Positions 32,419-44,300 of a DNA stretch of 64,000 nucleotides are shown one piece after another. A model generated the notes under the pieces. The model was not told where the DNA came from. It saw only the letters and a program-made list of their open reading frames with translations, and did no database searches. Both the position numbers and the translations under genes were made by a program. The stretch is from the NCBI GenBank assembly GCA_021199235.1, contig JAJQIL010000030.1, positions 63,319 to 127,318 on the forward strand, in the 5' to 3' direction. The stretch comes from Lachnospiraceae bacterium (GTDB lineage Bacteria; Bacillota; Clostridia; Lachnospirales; Lachnospiraceae). The stretch's first letter is position 1; the number at the start of each line of letters is the position of its first letter.

Positions 32419-33957
32419 ATGCCAGGATGGTTAAAAAACGCAGTGTTTTATGAGATTTATCCGCAGTCATTTTACGACACCAACGGAGACGGGATCGGAG
32501 ATTTTAACGGTATCATTGAAAAACTGGATTACATCAGGGAACTGGGATGCAATGCCCTGTGGATCAATCCGTGTTTCGATTCTCCGTTTAAAGATGCGGG
32601 GTACGATGTGCGTGACTATAAAAAGGTTGCTCCAAGATACGGAACAAATGACGATCTGTATCGTCTTTTTGAAGAGGCGCACAAAAAGGGAATTCATATT
32701 CTGCTGGATCTGGTTCCCGGACATACCTCGGAAGAACATCCGTGGTTCAGGGAGAGTCAGAAGGCAGAAAACAACGAATATACGAACCGCTATGTATGGA
32801 CTGACCATCCTTTTGCACCGATCAAAGGGTATCCGTATATCGGCGGAGAGAGTGAGAGAGGCGGAGTATATCTGCTGAATTTCTTTAAGTGTCAGCCGGC
32901 GCTGAACTATGGATTCCTGAATTGCGAGGAAAAGTGGCAGCTTCCGCCGGACCATCCGGACTGCATTGCTACCAGAGAAGCGATGAAAGATGTGATGCGT
33001 TTCTGGCTGGACCACGGGTGCGACGGATTCCGTGTGGATATGGCTGCGTCCCTCGTGAAAAATGACGATGAGGCAAAATCCGGTACCTGTGCTCTCTGGA
33101 GAAATATCCGGGAAATGCTGGATGAGGAATATCCGGAGGCGGCGATGGTTTCTGAGTGGGGAGATCCGGTAAAAGCGCTGAATTCGGCCGGATTCCACAT
33201 GGATTTTTATCTCAACAGACGCGGCAACGGGTATAATACGCTGATGCGGGATTATGAGACCGGGGAGGACAACAGCTTTTTCAAAAAGGACGGGAAAGGG
33301 GACATTACCCGTTTCCTGAACGAGTATCTGCCGGATTATGCTGCTACAAAAGAACATGGATATTATTGTATGCTGACCTGCAATCATGATACGCTCCGGC
33401 CAAAATACAATCTGGACGACAGGGAACTGAAGCTCGCCTATGCATTCCTGTTTACAATGCCGGGTGTCCCGTATCTCTATTATGGCGATGAGATTGGTAT
33501 GCGTTACCAGGAGCTGCCGACAAAGGAAGGCGGGTATCATCGCACCGGGTCACGTACGCCGATGCAGTGGAATGCTGAAAAGAATGCAGGTTTCTCTGAC
33601 GGCTCGGCGGAAGATCTCTATCTTCCTGTGGATCTTTCCGCAGGTGCTCCTGATGTGGCTGCGCAGGAAATGGATGCAAATTCACTGCTGAATACCGTAA
33701 AAGCTCTGCTTCGACTTCGCCAGGAGGAAGAAGACCTGCAGGCGGATGCAGGATTTGAGGTGGTTTATGCGGAAAGCGGGAAACTGCCTTTTGTGTACCG
33801 CAGAGGAAATCTTCTGCTTGCGCTCAACCCGTCTTTGGAAACAGTGACTGCCGCAGCTGATGTGGGAAACAGAACGGTTCGTTTCTCAATTGGCAAAGGA
33901 AATGCGGAGGACGGAATGATTACCATGGAGCCGCAGTCGTTTCTTGTGTTAAAATAA
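32419..33957 (+). CDS. GH13 alpha-glucosidase (oligo-1,6-glucosidase-like)
   Basis: This enzyme has 512 residues from the ATG at 32419; CGGGAGGA precedes it, while the 28 upstream codons are not conserved-looking. The catalytic barrel opens with AVFYEIYPQSFYDTNGDGIG. The nucleophile Asp lies in GFRVDMAAS, the acid/base Glu in MVSEWGDP, and the third carboxylate in TCNHDT. The calcium-type motif DTNGDGIGD is intact. A small C-terminal beta domain (about 430-512) completes it. No signal peptide, so cytoplasmic. It would release glucose from imported alpha-glucosides. An AraC regulator gene is divergent. Confidence 0.9.
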   Translation: MPGWLKNAVFYEIYPQSFYDTNGDGIGDFNGIIEKLDYIRELGCNALWINPCFDSPFKDAGYDVRDYKKVAPRYGTNDDLYRLFEEAHKKGIHILLDLVPGHTSEEHPWFRESQKAENNEYTNRYVWTDHPFAPIKGYPYIGGESERGGVYLLNFFKCQPALNYGFLNCEEKWQLPPDHPDCIATREAMKDVMRFWLDHGCDGFRVDMAASLVKNDDEAKSGTCALWRNIREMLDEEYPEAAMVSEWGDPVKALNSAGFHMDFYLNRRGNGYNTLMRDYETGEDNSFFKKDGKGDITRFLNEYLPDYAATKEHGYYCMLTCNHDTLRPKYNLDDRELKLAYAFLFTMPGVPYLYYGDEIGMRYQELPTKEGGYHRTGSRTPMQWNAEKNAGFSDGSAEDLYLPVDLSAGAPDVAAQEMDANSLLNTVKALLRLRQEEEDLQADAGFEVVYAESGKLPFVYRRGNLLLALNPSLETVTAAADVGNRTVRFSIGKGNAEDGMITMEPQSFLVLK

Positions 33958-33980
33958 AACGACCATTTATGTACTTGGAC

Positions 33981-34010
33981 AACAGCTCTGTGCATCAACA
34001 CAGAGCTGTT
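33981..34010. terminator. Strong hairpin after GH13 gene
   Basis: AACAGCTCTGTG (33981-33992) and CACAGAGCTGTT (33999-34010) form a perfect 12-bp stem with a 6-base loop. There is no T-tract on either side, so it may work as a stabilising 3' structure or a weak terminator between convergent genes. Confidence 0.6.
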
Positions 34011-34066
34011 GCTGCGCATACGAAAATTATGACCGAAATGAAATATTATGCTAATAGAATATGACA

Positions 34067-34261
34067 TTATACTTCTGCCAGCATCTGAGCTTCAATCTTA
34101 CGCACTTCATCGACCGACATATTCTGATAAACCGCGATTTTTTCGACAGGAAGTTTATCCTGCAGCATTCGGATTACTGCCGCTGTTGTTGATTGTGCAG
34201 CACCTTTCTCCATGCCATCCTCTATTCCAAGATTATATAATTCTTCCGCTTCTGCACTCAT
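34067..34261 (-). CDS. Short Rpn/PD-(D/E)XK transposase C-terminal-like protein
   Basis: This frame has 64 residues from the ATG at 34261, which follows GAAAGGGGG by about 10 bp; the frame is open to 34309. The sequence ELYNLGIEDGMEKGAAQST and LPVEKIAVYQNMSVDEV resembles the C-terminal tail of Rpn-type PD-(D/E)XK proteins that are common in this group. The nuclease core is absent. It is probably a remnant, though a small stand-alone protein is possible. It lies just downstream of the decayed AlbA_2 gene. Confidence 0.4.
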   Translation of the reverse strand: MSAEAEELYNLGIEDGMEKGAAQSTTAAVIRMLQDKLPVEKIAVYQNMSVDEVRKIEAQMLAEV

Positions 34262-34287
34262 CCGTTCATAGCCCCCTTTCTCTCGCT

Positions 34288-34796
34288 TTATTGGTTGTTT
34301 ATTTTCCAATAACCTTTTCTGTCAGAACCAATTCGCTCAATAACGCCCCTTTCTTTCAGTTGCTTTATTCGCTGGGCGATTGTTTTTCTGCTGATTCCCA
34401 GTTTTTCTGAAAGCTGTGGCATGGTGTATCCGGGGTCCTCAGCGAGAAGCAACAGTAAAGCGAGCTCGTTATCAGTCACCTTATCAGTCACCTTATCAGT
34501 CACCTTGGAGGAACGAATAACTCTGTCCTCTGGCGCAGTAAATTCAATCATGATATCACCAGGATTGATCGTGTAAACAGGCTGCGGTACACCGTCTTTT
34601 TTACAGGCTGAACAGATTTTTTCAATTCCACGTCCCCAGCTTTCAATTTGTGAGCATTCTTTATGCCAATAATTTTTCCGTCATCATCACAGCCAATATA
34701 GATTTTTCCTCCCTGTGCGTTAGCATAGCCGCAAATCCACTCCAAATATTCATCTTTCCATTTGCTTTTCCACTCGATATTTTGGCACTCGGGCAT
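34288..34796 (-). pseudogene. AlbA_2/winged-helix ATP-binding regulator with internal deletion
   Basis: The 5' part (34796 down to about 34645) encodes MPECQNIEWKSKWKDEYLEW and GYANAQGGKIYIGCDDDG, the start of a Schlafen-AlbA_2 domain. Near 34640 the sequence jumps to WGRGIEKICSACKKDGVPQP in another frame, which is the end of the central AAA_4/GHKL-like domain. It then continues through PGDIMIEFTAPEDR into a winged helix (TMPQLSEKLGISRKTIAQRI). About 300 residues of the usual protein are missing and the two parts are out of frame, so the gene is dead. Three 12-bp tandem repeats (34469-34504) encode KVTDKVTDKVTD, a repeat type often variable in this family. Confidence 0.8.
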
Positions 34797-34880
34797 TGTT
34801 GTTACCGTCCTTATCTTTATTTTTGCTACGGCTTTTATAAACATTATAATAAAAAAAACATGGTCTGGCAAGCTTGACAT

Positions 34881-35343
34881 ATTTGATTTATTTTGCTATA
34901 TTAATGCAACAAAGACAATATAATATACAGAAAGATAAATGTCAATAACAATTTAAAACAAAAAAGAGACGCGGATTAGATGTTTCAATAATATGCCAGG
35001 AAATGGAACGCACAGTCGACGATGTGTTACCACGCGTCACAAGGTTTGATTTGCCCGGTCGGCACAGAGTTACAGATAATGTCACTTCAAACTAAAAATC
35101 TTTATAAAAACAGGAAAAAAATATTAACGAAAATTATTTCGCAAACGTCGAAAGTATTGACATATTACACAAATCGTGAGAAAATATTCGAACACTAAAA
35201 AGAAAAATGGCGCTTTGTAACTTGAAGGCTGCTATATTGAATAAAGATGACGGTTTCTTTGGAATACGGCTTCAGGATGTACCGTCTTGCATGAGACAGG
35301 ATGTGCGGTAATGGCTGCACCTGGAATGGGGGCTTGCAGGTAA
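34881..35343 (+). promoter_or_regulatory. Long leader/promoter region of the giant adhesin gene
   Basis: There is no gene in these 463 bp. A good promoter is TTGACA (35157-35162), 17 bp, GAAAAT (35180-35185), which would give a leader of about 150 nt. Inside the leader GACGGT and ACCGTC (about 35248-35286) can pair. The adhesin ATG at 35344 has only a weak ribosome binding site (GGGGGCTTGCAGGTAA), unusual among neighbours that mostly have AGGAGG. The proximal half of the gap is AT-rich with nothing recognised. Confidence 0.55.
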
Positions 35344-38300
35344 ATGAAATGGAATAATTTTGAAAAATCACGGAAATGGCTGGCGTGGATGTTGACGGTG
35401 GCCATAGTTTTGTGTAATCTGTCGACGCCGACGACAGCGATCAGTGAAGAGAGCGATGTGGTCGTGCAGGCTGAGACGACCATCGAGACGGAGACGACGA
35501 CAGTGCAGACGGGGGTGACATCTCAGACGGAGGCGACTTCCCAAACAGAGTCGACAGCCCAGACGGATGCGGCCGTACAGTCAGAGACGACGGCACAGAC
35601 AGACGCAGCTGCGCAGACGGAAGCGGTGAGCCAGACAGACGCAGACGCGCAGACAGGGACAGGGGCTCAGTCCGGCACGGAGACCGAAGCAACGGAGCAG
35701 GCTGATACAGAGACGGAAGCCGGGACGGAGACCGCTGCAGAGACAGGGACCGGTTCCACGACGGATACAGAGGATGAGACGGAAGCTTTGGCAGACCTGA
35801 CATCAGGGTCAGACACGGATGCGGAAACGGATTCTGACGGTGAGATAGAACAGGCAGGCGGGGACGAAAACGAATCTGAGACGGAGACAGAAACTGACGA
35901 CGACGGGGGGGCATCTTATACATTAGATACGACGATTACGCAGGAGGTTTTCATCGACACCACGAATGAAGAAGATGCGGATGGGAACGCGAATGAGAAT
36001 GGATTTTTTGCGGTGAAATATACGCTCAAAGTGAAGAATATCTCGACAGATACGGACGCGGAGGACGTGTCTGTTAAAGTTGTGTTCGGGGAGAATCTGA
36101 CCTGGTATGAGAAAGACGAAGAAACTCTCGCTGCGGAGACATCCGTGGAGGAGGATCAGACGGATGCATGGTATTATATCGAGGACATCAGCAATCTGTC
36201 TGGAGCTCCCGCGCAGGTGAATCTGGATGAACTGACCGAATACGCGGAAAACAGTACGGATAAGGAAAAAGCGCTGGAGCCGTATGCTTCGGCTGTCGTC
36301 TGGGTGGATCAGACTATCGCCGCAGGGGAAGAGGAGAAGTATGTCTTCTACGCGGCGGTCGCGGAAGGGGTCACAACGACAGACGAGCTGCCGGCGCTTT
36401 ATTTTGTGGACGGGGAGCAGGTCGAAAATACAGCGCAGGACCAGACCATTATCCAGTGGAAATACGAAGCACTGCTTGCGGAGAACGAGACCGAGGCGGA
36501 GACCGAAACGGAAACCGAGACGGAGACAGAGAACGAGACGGAGACCGATACAGAGACCGAGACCGAAACGGAGACCGAAAAAGAAACAGAAACCGGGACA
36601 GAGACCGAGATAGAAACAGAAGAGGAAGCGTATAACTTCATTGTCTACGAGGTTTCCGAGGGCGGCGAAATCTGCCTGACCTATACAGACGGCTACACAG
36701 AGAACATCACGCCGGACATGATGAGCGACGACTATGACATCGAGGTCAATATGCCGGTGACGGAACCGGTCGAGGTATCCGTGACGGCGTATGACGGCTA
36801 CGCGTATGTCTGCGCGGCCGTGCTGGATGAAGAAGGGAACACGGTCGCTTCTTATGATGCGGACACGACGGCGTTTACCGTGACGGCAAACGCGGACTAT
36901 AAGACGACGGTACAGGTGACATTTGCTGAGGACGACGAGGCGTATTATTTCAGCGAGAAAATGCTGGAAGTGGCTTCCTATGAGCTGCTTGCGGCCGCGG
37001 CGGCGGAGGACGATCCGGACACGCTGCAGGGGCAGATCAATGCGCTGCTTGGCTCGGATGATGAGCAGGGCGGAGTGAGTACCGCAAGTGAGAATGGCAT
37101 CGCCACAGCTTCCGAGGAGAATGGCATCGCGACAACGGCGCTTGTCGACGAATCCTCCACGGGTACGATCACGCTCACGCAGGACTATACCGAAGATCTT
37201 GTCATCTGGGATGGTGTGAATGTTACGATCGACCTTGCCGGATACACCATTGCACCGGCGGGTACGGATAAGAACGCGGTCACAGTCTACGGTACTCTGA
37301 CGCTTACAGACAGCAGTACAGGCGGAACAGGTGCACTTCAGAACACCGCATCCCTTTCCAACATCCGCGGTGTCATCGTCGCGCAGGGTGGCTCCTTTAC
37401 CATGCAGGGCGGCACGATCTCCGGTTTCTCTGCCTCCGGCAATGGCGGCGGTGTGCTGGTGGAGAACGGCGGCACCTTTGCCATGACGGACGGTACAATT
37501 GATTCGAATAAAGCTACGAGCTACGGCGGCGGCGTATTCCTTTATGACGCGGACCAGATAAAAGACATGACCGGCGGCACGATCTCCAACAACAAGTCCG
37601 GATTATCCGGCGGCGGCCTGGCGGCAAACCGTGCCTCAAAATCAACCATCACTTTCCCCTCAGGTCTTACCATCAGCGGCAACACTTCCGGCGGCTATGG
37701 AGGCGGTGTTTATTTTAACAGTGTTTTGACCACACTTACCATTTCATCAACCATTTCGGGCAACACATCCGCCAGCGAAGGCGGCGGTGTCTATTTTGGC
37801 GCGGCTGTCACTACTCTTAACATCACGGGTGCAACAATCGATAACAACACATCAGGAGCAGCGGGCGGCGGCGTTTATTTTGCCGTGGCTGTTCCTACAG
37901 CAGTTATCAGCGGCTCCAGCATTTCAGGAAACTTTGCAGCTGGCAATGGTGGTGGTATATGGCTAAACGCTGGAACCAGCCTGATTCTCGAAAGCGGCAG
38001 CAGGATTAACGGCAATACGATCTCTGCAGCAGGAGCCCTTTTTGGCGGCGGTATCTTCCTGTACAGCACCAGTGCCAGCAGAAGCACATTTACATCCACA
38101 GGAGGCGAGATATCTGGTAACATCATTGACAGTACGGATCTCACTAATTCCTATGGCGGCGGTATCAGTATCGGTAGTACTGCAGCCCATGCCTACGCTT
38201 CCGTTAACATGACTAACACGACAGTTTCAGATAACTCTGGTGCCACACTTGGCGGCGGTATCTCCATATATACCTACGCGCAGGAGGCTACATTTACAAA

Positions 38301-41300
38301 CCTGACTGTTTCAGGAAATAAGGCAGTCGCTTCTGCCACGTCCGGCTCTGGCTACGGCGGTGGTGTCTACATTGCAGGTAACAGCGCATGTACGGTCACT
38401 GTCTCGGGTGGTATATTTAGTAGAAACTCTGCCGACTACTATGGCGGTGGTATGTATGTCACTACAGCAACCTCGTCCCTGGTTTTGCAGGACGCAGCAA
38501 AATTCGACGGAAACACCTCCTATAATGGCGGCGGCGGTATCTACGCGGAGGGATATCTGACGCTTGCCGGCGGGGATAGTACAGATACTACGATACAGAT
38601 TTGCAACAACGTGTCCACAATCGGCGTGGGCGGTGGTGTATACTCATCTACTTCCAACAGCTATGCCATCACTTCAACCGGTTATGTAGATGTTTATGAA
38701 AACAGTGCGGGAACAAACGGCGGTGGCCTGTGCGTAAATGCCGGCGGCATGGATCTGTCAGGTCATATCACCATACATGATAATTATTCCAGGGGAATTA
38801 ATTACGGCGGTGCCGGACTCTATTCCGGCAGCAATACGACAGGCACCATCTGGCTGCATGACGGCGTATATATCTATGATAATACAAGCAATCTGCATGG
38901 CGGCGGCGTATACAGTAGATGGGGACTAAAAATAGATGACGGCGTATATATTTATGGTAATTACGCAAACAGCAACGGCGGTGGTGTGGGCGCGATAACT
39001 CTTGATATGTCAGGAGGAGAGATTCATGACAACAGCGCAGCAAATGGCGGTGGTGTCTATATCGTACCGGGAACTGCCGGCTCCATAAATCCGGAAAGCT
39101 CTATCTCCGGAGGTAAAATTTATAATAATACCGCCAGAACCGGCAACGGCGGTGGTGTATATGAAAATTCATATCCTAACATCCTGTATATAAAGGGTGA
39201 TGTGGAAATCTATGACAACAGCGCCTATTCTTACGGGGGCGGTGTGTATGCCACTGATCTGTTCAGCTTTAGTGGCGGAATCATCACCGGGAACACAGCC
39301 CAGAGGGGCGGCGGTGTGTATATTATCGGCTACCTGGGTCAGAATGCAACTATAGAAATCAGCGGCACTGATTCCGGCGCTATATATGACAACACGGCCA
39401 CCGCTGTCAATTACGGTAATGATGTGGCGCTGGGCTATAATTCAACCAGCGTCAGCAGCGATAACTCAACAGGCAAGGCATACCCGAGCTTATCGATGGG
39501 CGCTGCCAGTGCATTTACTGATAATGCAAACGACATAACCGGTGTTTCCTGGTATGATGAGGTGGATGACACCACTACAGAGGATGCATTTAGCACTTAT
39601 ATCACCAGCTCAACCCAGCAGGCAGGACAATATTACACATTTATTTATAAGACAGTAGATACAGCAATTGCAGAGATTTGGAACACGGAAAAGGGTGAGT
39701 ACGAAACCTTTGCATCCGTTCAGGAGGCTGTGGACGCGGTTGAAAATGACTCCAGCGTATACGGCACATATGGCGGCACGGATGGCACCATTACCATCAT
39801 CATGCTGGACGACAACCGCGAGGATGTGACCATCCCCACAGATGTCAGTGTCACACTGGATTTGGCGGGGTGCACGCTTACCGGTCTTGCAAAGAGCGTA
39901 ATCACTGTTGATACAGGTGCCACTCTTGTGATAGATGACAGCAGTGCGGAGGGCACCGGCCTTATCACGGGCGGTGACGGAACCTATTACAATTATAATG
40001 GCACTAACTATAATTACTGTGGCGGAGGTCTCTTTATATACGGAACTGCCACATTTAAAGGCGGTACCATCAGCGGAAACACGGCACAATTAGGCGGCGG
40101 TGTGTTTGTAGCGGGGCATTCAGGTAATAAAATCAATGGAACCTTCATACTTGACGGCGGCACCATTACAGGGAATACTGCAACAAGTAACGGTGGCGGT
40201 CTGGCTGTTTTTAGCGGATACACCTCCTCAACCTATAAAACCGCGTCAACCCCGAATTTCACTATGAAATCAGGATCCATCACGGCTAATAAGGGCGGAA
40301 GCGGCGGCGGAGTATATGTATATGTATATGTTAATGTGGAGATAACCGGCGGAAGCATCACGAACAACACATGCTCCTCCAGCACGTCTATGGGCGGCGG
40401 AATGTATATAGCCAGCCAAACTCTGTTTAACATGACCGGTGGCTCGATTACGGGAAATACTGCTGTTACAGGTGGAGGAATTTACAGCAACAATATAAAT
40501 TCCAACTTAACTTTCAGTGATGATACCCAAATTTACGGCAACACAGCCACCAGCAATATAGCAAATGATATCTATGCGACCATTACAGGTGGAAGCATCA
40601 GCCTCCTGGCTGCGCCTGGTATGGGTATTGACGCTTATAACAGCTGGTTTGATTCTAATGGAGATGACAGCAGCTATCCGTATTACTATACGGAAGAGTT
40701 TACATCTGGCGGATCAACATCAAACCACATATTTGCCCTCACCGCCACGAATTATTCCGGCGGCTATGTGGCGTATATTGCTGAAACCACATCCGGTAAT
40801 ACGGTTTATCAGATTGATAACGGGGACGGAACATATTCATATACGACGAATTCGACAACTGCGGATGAAGCTACGAACGCGGAAAAAACAGTAATATCCG
40901 CGTCCGGAACAGCCTATGTCACACTTCAGGCAGCCATAAACGCAGCCAAAACTGGCGACACCATCTATCTGCTCTGTGATGTAGAAGAGAGCCTAAGTAT
41001 CTCAGGCTTAGCTACCAGAACAAAATTTACCATCGATCTAAACGGCTACACTGTCTATTCCACGGGAGACTATGGATTTTATATAAAATACGCAAACAGT
41101 GTGGGGATGGACATTAACATACGGAGTACGTCGGGAACATTTGCAAATGCTGAAAGCGGTGCTGTGGGTACCATCACAGTTGCTGACTCAAATTCCAGCA
41201 GCTTCCCCTATGGTATATACATTCCTGCAGGAAATGTGGACCACGAAACATACCTGACGGTTGACAGTGTTTTGATCACCGGCTTTGGAAATGTGGAACA

Positions 41301-44300
41301 GGCGGATGCCTCCGGCTCAAGCACATACAACGGAGCAGGTATATACACAAGTAGCTGGAACTCGGTTACGCTGAAAGGTACTACCATGATTACAGACTGC
41401 TACGCATATCAGGGCGGCGGAATTTATATGACCGGCCAAAACATCTACCTGACCATGGGTGAGGATGTTGTTATTAGTGGCAACACGGCATATCAGGGCG
41501 GTGGAGTTTGCTTTAATGCTGGTGGTGATAGTGTTACTGACGGCGTTTATAAGGGATATACAGAAACTGTCACGATAAACGGATCAGAGATAAGCGGCAA
41601 CTGTTCAACAAACGTTGCCGGCGGACTTTATATCATTGGATGGAACAGCACATATAACACCAGCGAGAAAGCCTGGCCAAAGGTTACGATAGAAAATGCT
41701 ACCATTAAAGAAAACACGGCGGGAACCGAGGTTGGCGGTGCTTATTTACTGCGCGTTTCGAATGCGACGATAACAGGCTCCCACATAACAGATAACTACT
41801 CAACAGCCCAGTATGGCGGCATGTATGTTAACGCCAGCGGCAATCCAGGGGTAAACGCGCTCTATACCATAACTGACTCGTATTTTACAGGAAACACGTC
41901 AGGAACTGGCTATGCAGGTTTGATTGTAGGCACAGGTGTGGCAAAAATAGATAACTGTACATTTGCCCAAAATACATCGTCTACAAGCTGCGCCGCACTT
42001 TATTTGAACACAGTGGCAAATGGCAGTACGTTAACTAACTGTACCTTCACGGGTAATGAAAGCACTGTAAGCGGATATATAGTTTACATAACCAGCTCAT
42101 TCGTGGACGTAAGTGATATAGAAGTTACAGGAAATTCGACGGCCACAAACACGGGTGCTGTATGTATACATGCCAACAGCGGCACCATTCAGGGCGAGGT
42201 AACTATTACTAAGAGTGATATTTCGAACAACAGCGGCTACGGCCTGGATCTGTATCTGCAAAATGATATGGGCGAGATAGTGACCGTTACAAATACGACC
42301 ATCACTAATAATTTTGGCTATGGCATCTACATGAGGCAGTCAAACAACCATTACAAAACCCGCAGTGAGTATGTCCTGAATATTGGGGATGGCGTGGAGG
42401 TTGCATATAACGGAAACACCGGAATCTACACCAGTGGATACGGCACCTTAAATATAACTGGCGGAAAAATTCATGATAACACGGGCGCCTCAACTGGCGG
42501 CGGTGTCTACGCGGCATACACGGATTTCAATATGTCAGGCGGTGAGATTTATGACAATAGTGCGACCAAGGGCGGCGGTGTGTACCTGGTTGAAAGTGCT
42601 AATACATATAATGGCGGAACCTATAGCGATGTTGAATATAATCAGGCCGCCACAGATACCATCACAGGTGGCAGGATTTATAATAACACGTCTAGTGTTA
42701 CGACGGATTCCGGCGGCGGAATCTATATAGGAAATTATGATAAGCTGGTTATGACCGGCGGCACGGTGACAAATAACACCGCCAGCGGCCAGGGCGGCGG
42801 TGTGTATGTAGCCAGCAATTCCGCGTCATTTGAGCTGGGCTCTTCAACAGATGCAACAAGTGGGGAAACCACGGTGGGTCAGGTCTATGGCAACACAGCT
42901 TTGCTGGGACAGGACGTTTACGCGGAATACAGTTCGAGCTATGCAAACACTGCACTTGCGCTTCTCAAAGCGGAGGATATGTTTGACGACGATGACGGAA
43001 TGAAGGGCATCGGCTGGCTAAACGAGTCCACCAGCGTTGTGACCACTACGTCCATTGACTACGATCCGGTAAAGAAAGCCTACCCGTATACACTGGAGTA
43101 CGAGACAAACACAGTCGTGGCAGTGATCTGGAATACATCGCTAAATGACGGCAATGGTGGATATCAGACATTCACATCCGTTCAGTCAGCAGCGGATGCG
43201 CTTTTGGCGGATAAAACAGATGGTACGGGATATTATTACACCACAGATATCACCAGCCCCGAGATCATCATGGTGGATGATGCTACGGGTGACGTGGAGG
43301 TTTCGGGCGGCCTGACACTTACGTTGAATCTGAACGGTTATACGCTGAAGGGGAACACCACGGCCATCACATGCTACGGTACGCTGACTATAAAGGATGT
43401 GCAGTACAGTTCATCTGCTGTCAGTGGTGATGATGATTACTGTGAACATTGCAGTGAACTGATTGCAGTAAACCAGTCCGTACATGATGATGCTTCACTT
43501 GGCGCAGGCGCAGGCTCTGAATCGATCGGCACCATCACCGGCACAGCGGCTCTTACAGGCGGCGGCATCCATGTATGCACCGGCGGCTATGTCACCATGG
43601 TAAGCGGTCAGATTGCGAACTGTACTGCCGGCGGAACGACGAAAAACAATGCTTCCTACGGCGGAGCCGGCGTCTACATTGAAAGCGGTACCTTTATCCT
43701 TTCCGGCACGGCGTCCATAAACAACTGCTCCACGAAATCTTACGGAGCTGCTGTTTACTTAAATTCCACATCCGGAACCTTTATCCTGGAGGAGGATGCC
43801 GTCATTACCGGCAATTCTTCCTACTTTGGTACTGTCTACGTCAGAAGCGGTACCTTTAAGATGACGGGCGGAAGCATCAAGGGAAACACAGCGATTGGAA
43901 ATACGGATAACACTTATACCGGCTACGGCGGCGGTGTTTATGTGTATGCTGGGACAGTAAAGCTGACTGGCGGCGAAATTACCGGAAATACCGCCACAGG
44001 AAAAGGCGGCGGTATCTACATAAACAGCGGTACGGTTACGCTTTCAGGCAGTATAAAGGTGACGGATAACTCCGTCACCGGCACCAGCTCGACAGATGCC
44101 TCCATCGGCGGTGGCGGCGGTATCTTTATGCAAAACGGCACACTGAACATAAAGACAGGTGTGGTGATTTCAGATAACTCATCCATCCGCGGCGGCGGTA
44201 TCTACCAATACAACGGCACGATTAACATGAGCGGCGGCCAGATTACGGGAAATACCGCGGAGTATGGCGGCGGGCTGGTACAGTATCCGACACAGGGCGG

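Noticed and set aside
34469..34504. Three 12-bp tandem repeats considered as a possible CRISPR-like or regulatory iteron
   Set aside because: They encode the KVTD linker repeat before the winged helix of the decayed regulator, a known variable linker type in that family.
37400..44300. Regularly spaced GGCGGCGGT-like units that might suggest a CRISPR or satellite repeat
   Set aside because: The units are in frame, encode Gly-Gly-Gly-Val/Ile-Tyr turns of the beta-helix, and the intervals vary in length; there are no true direct repeats with unique spacers.
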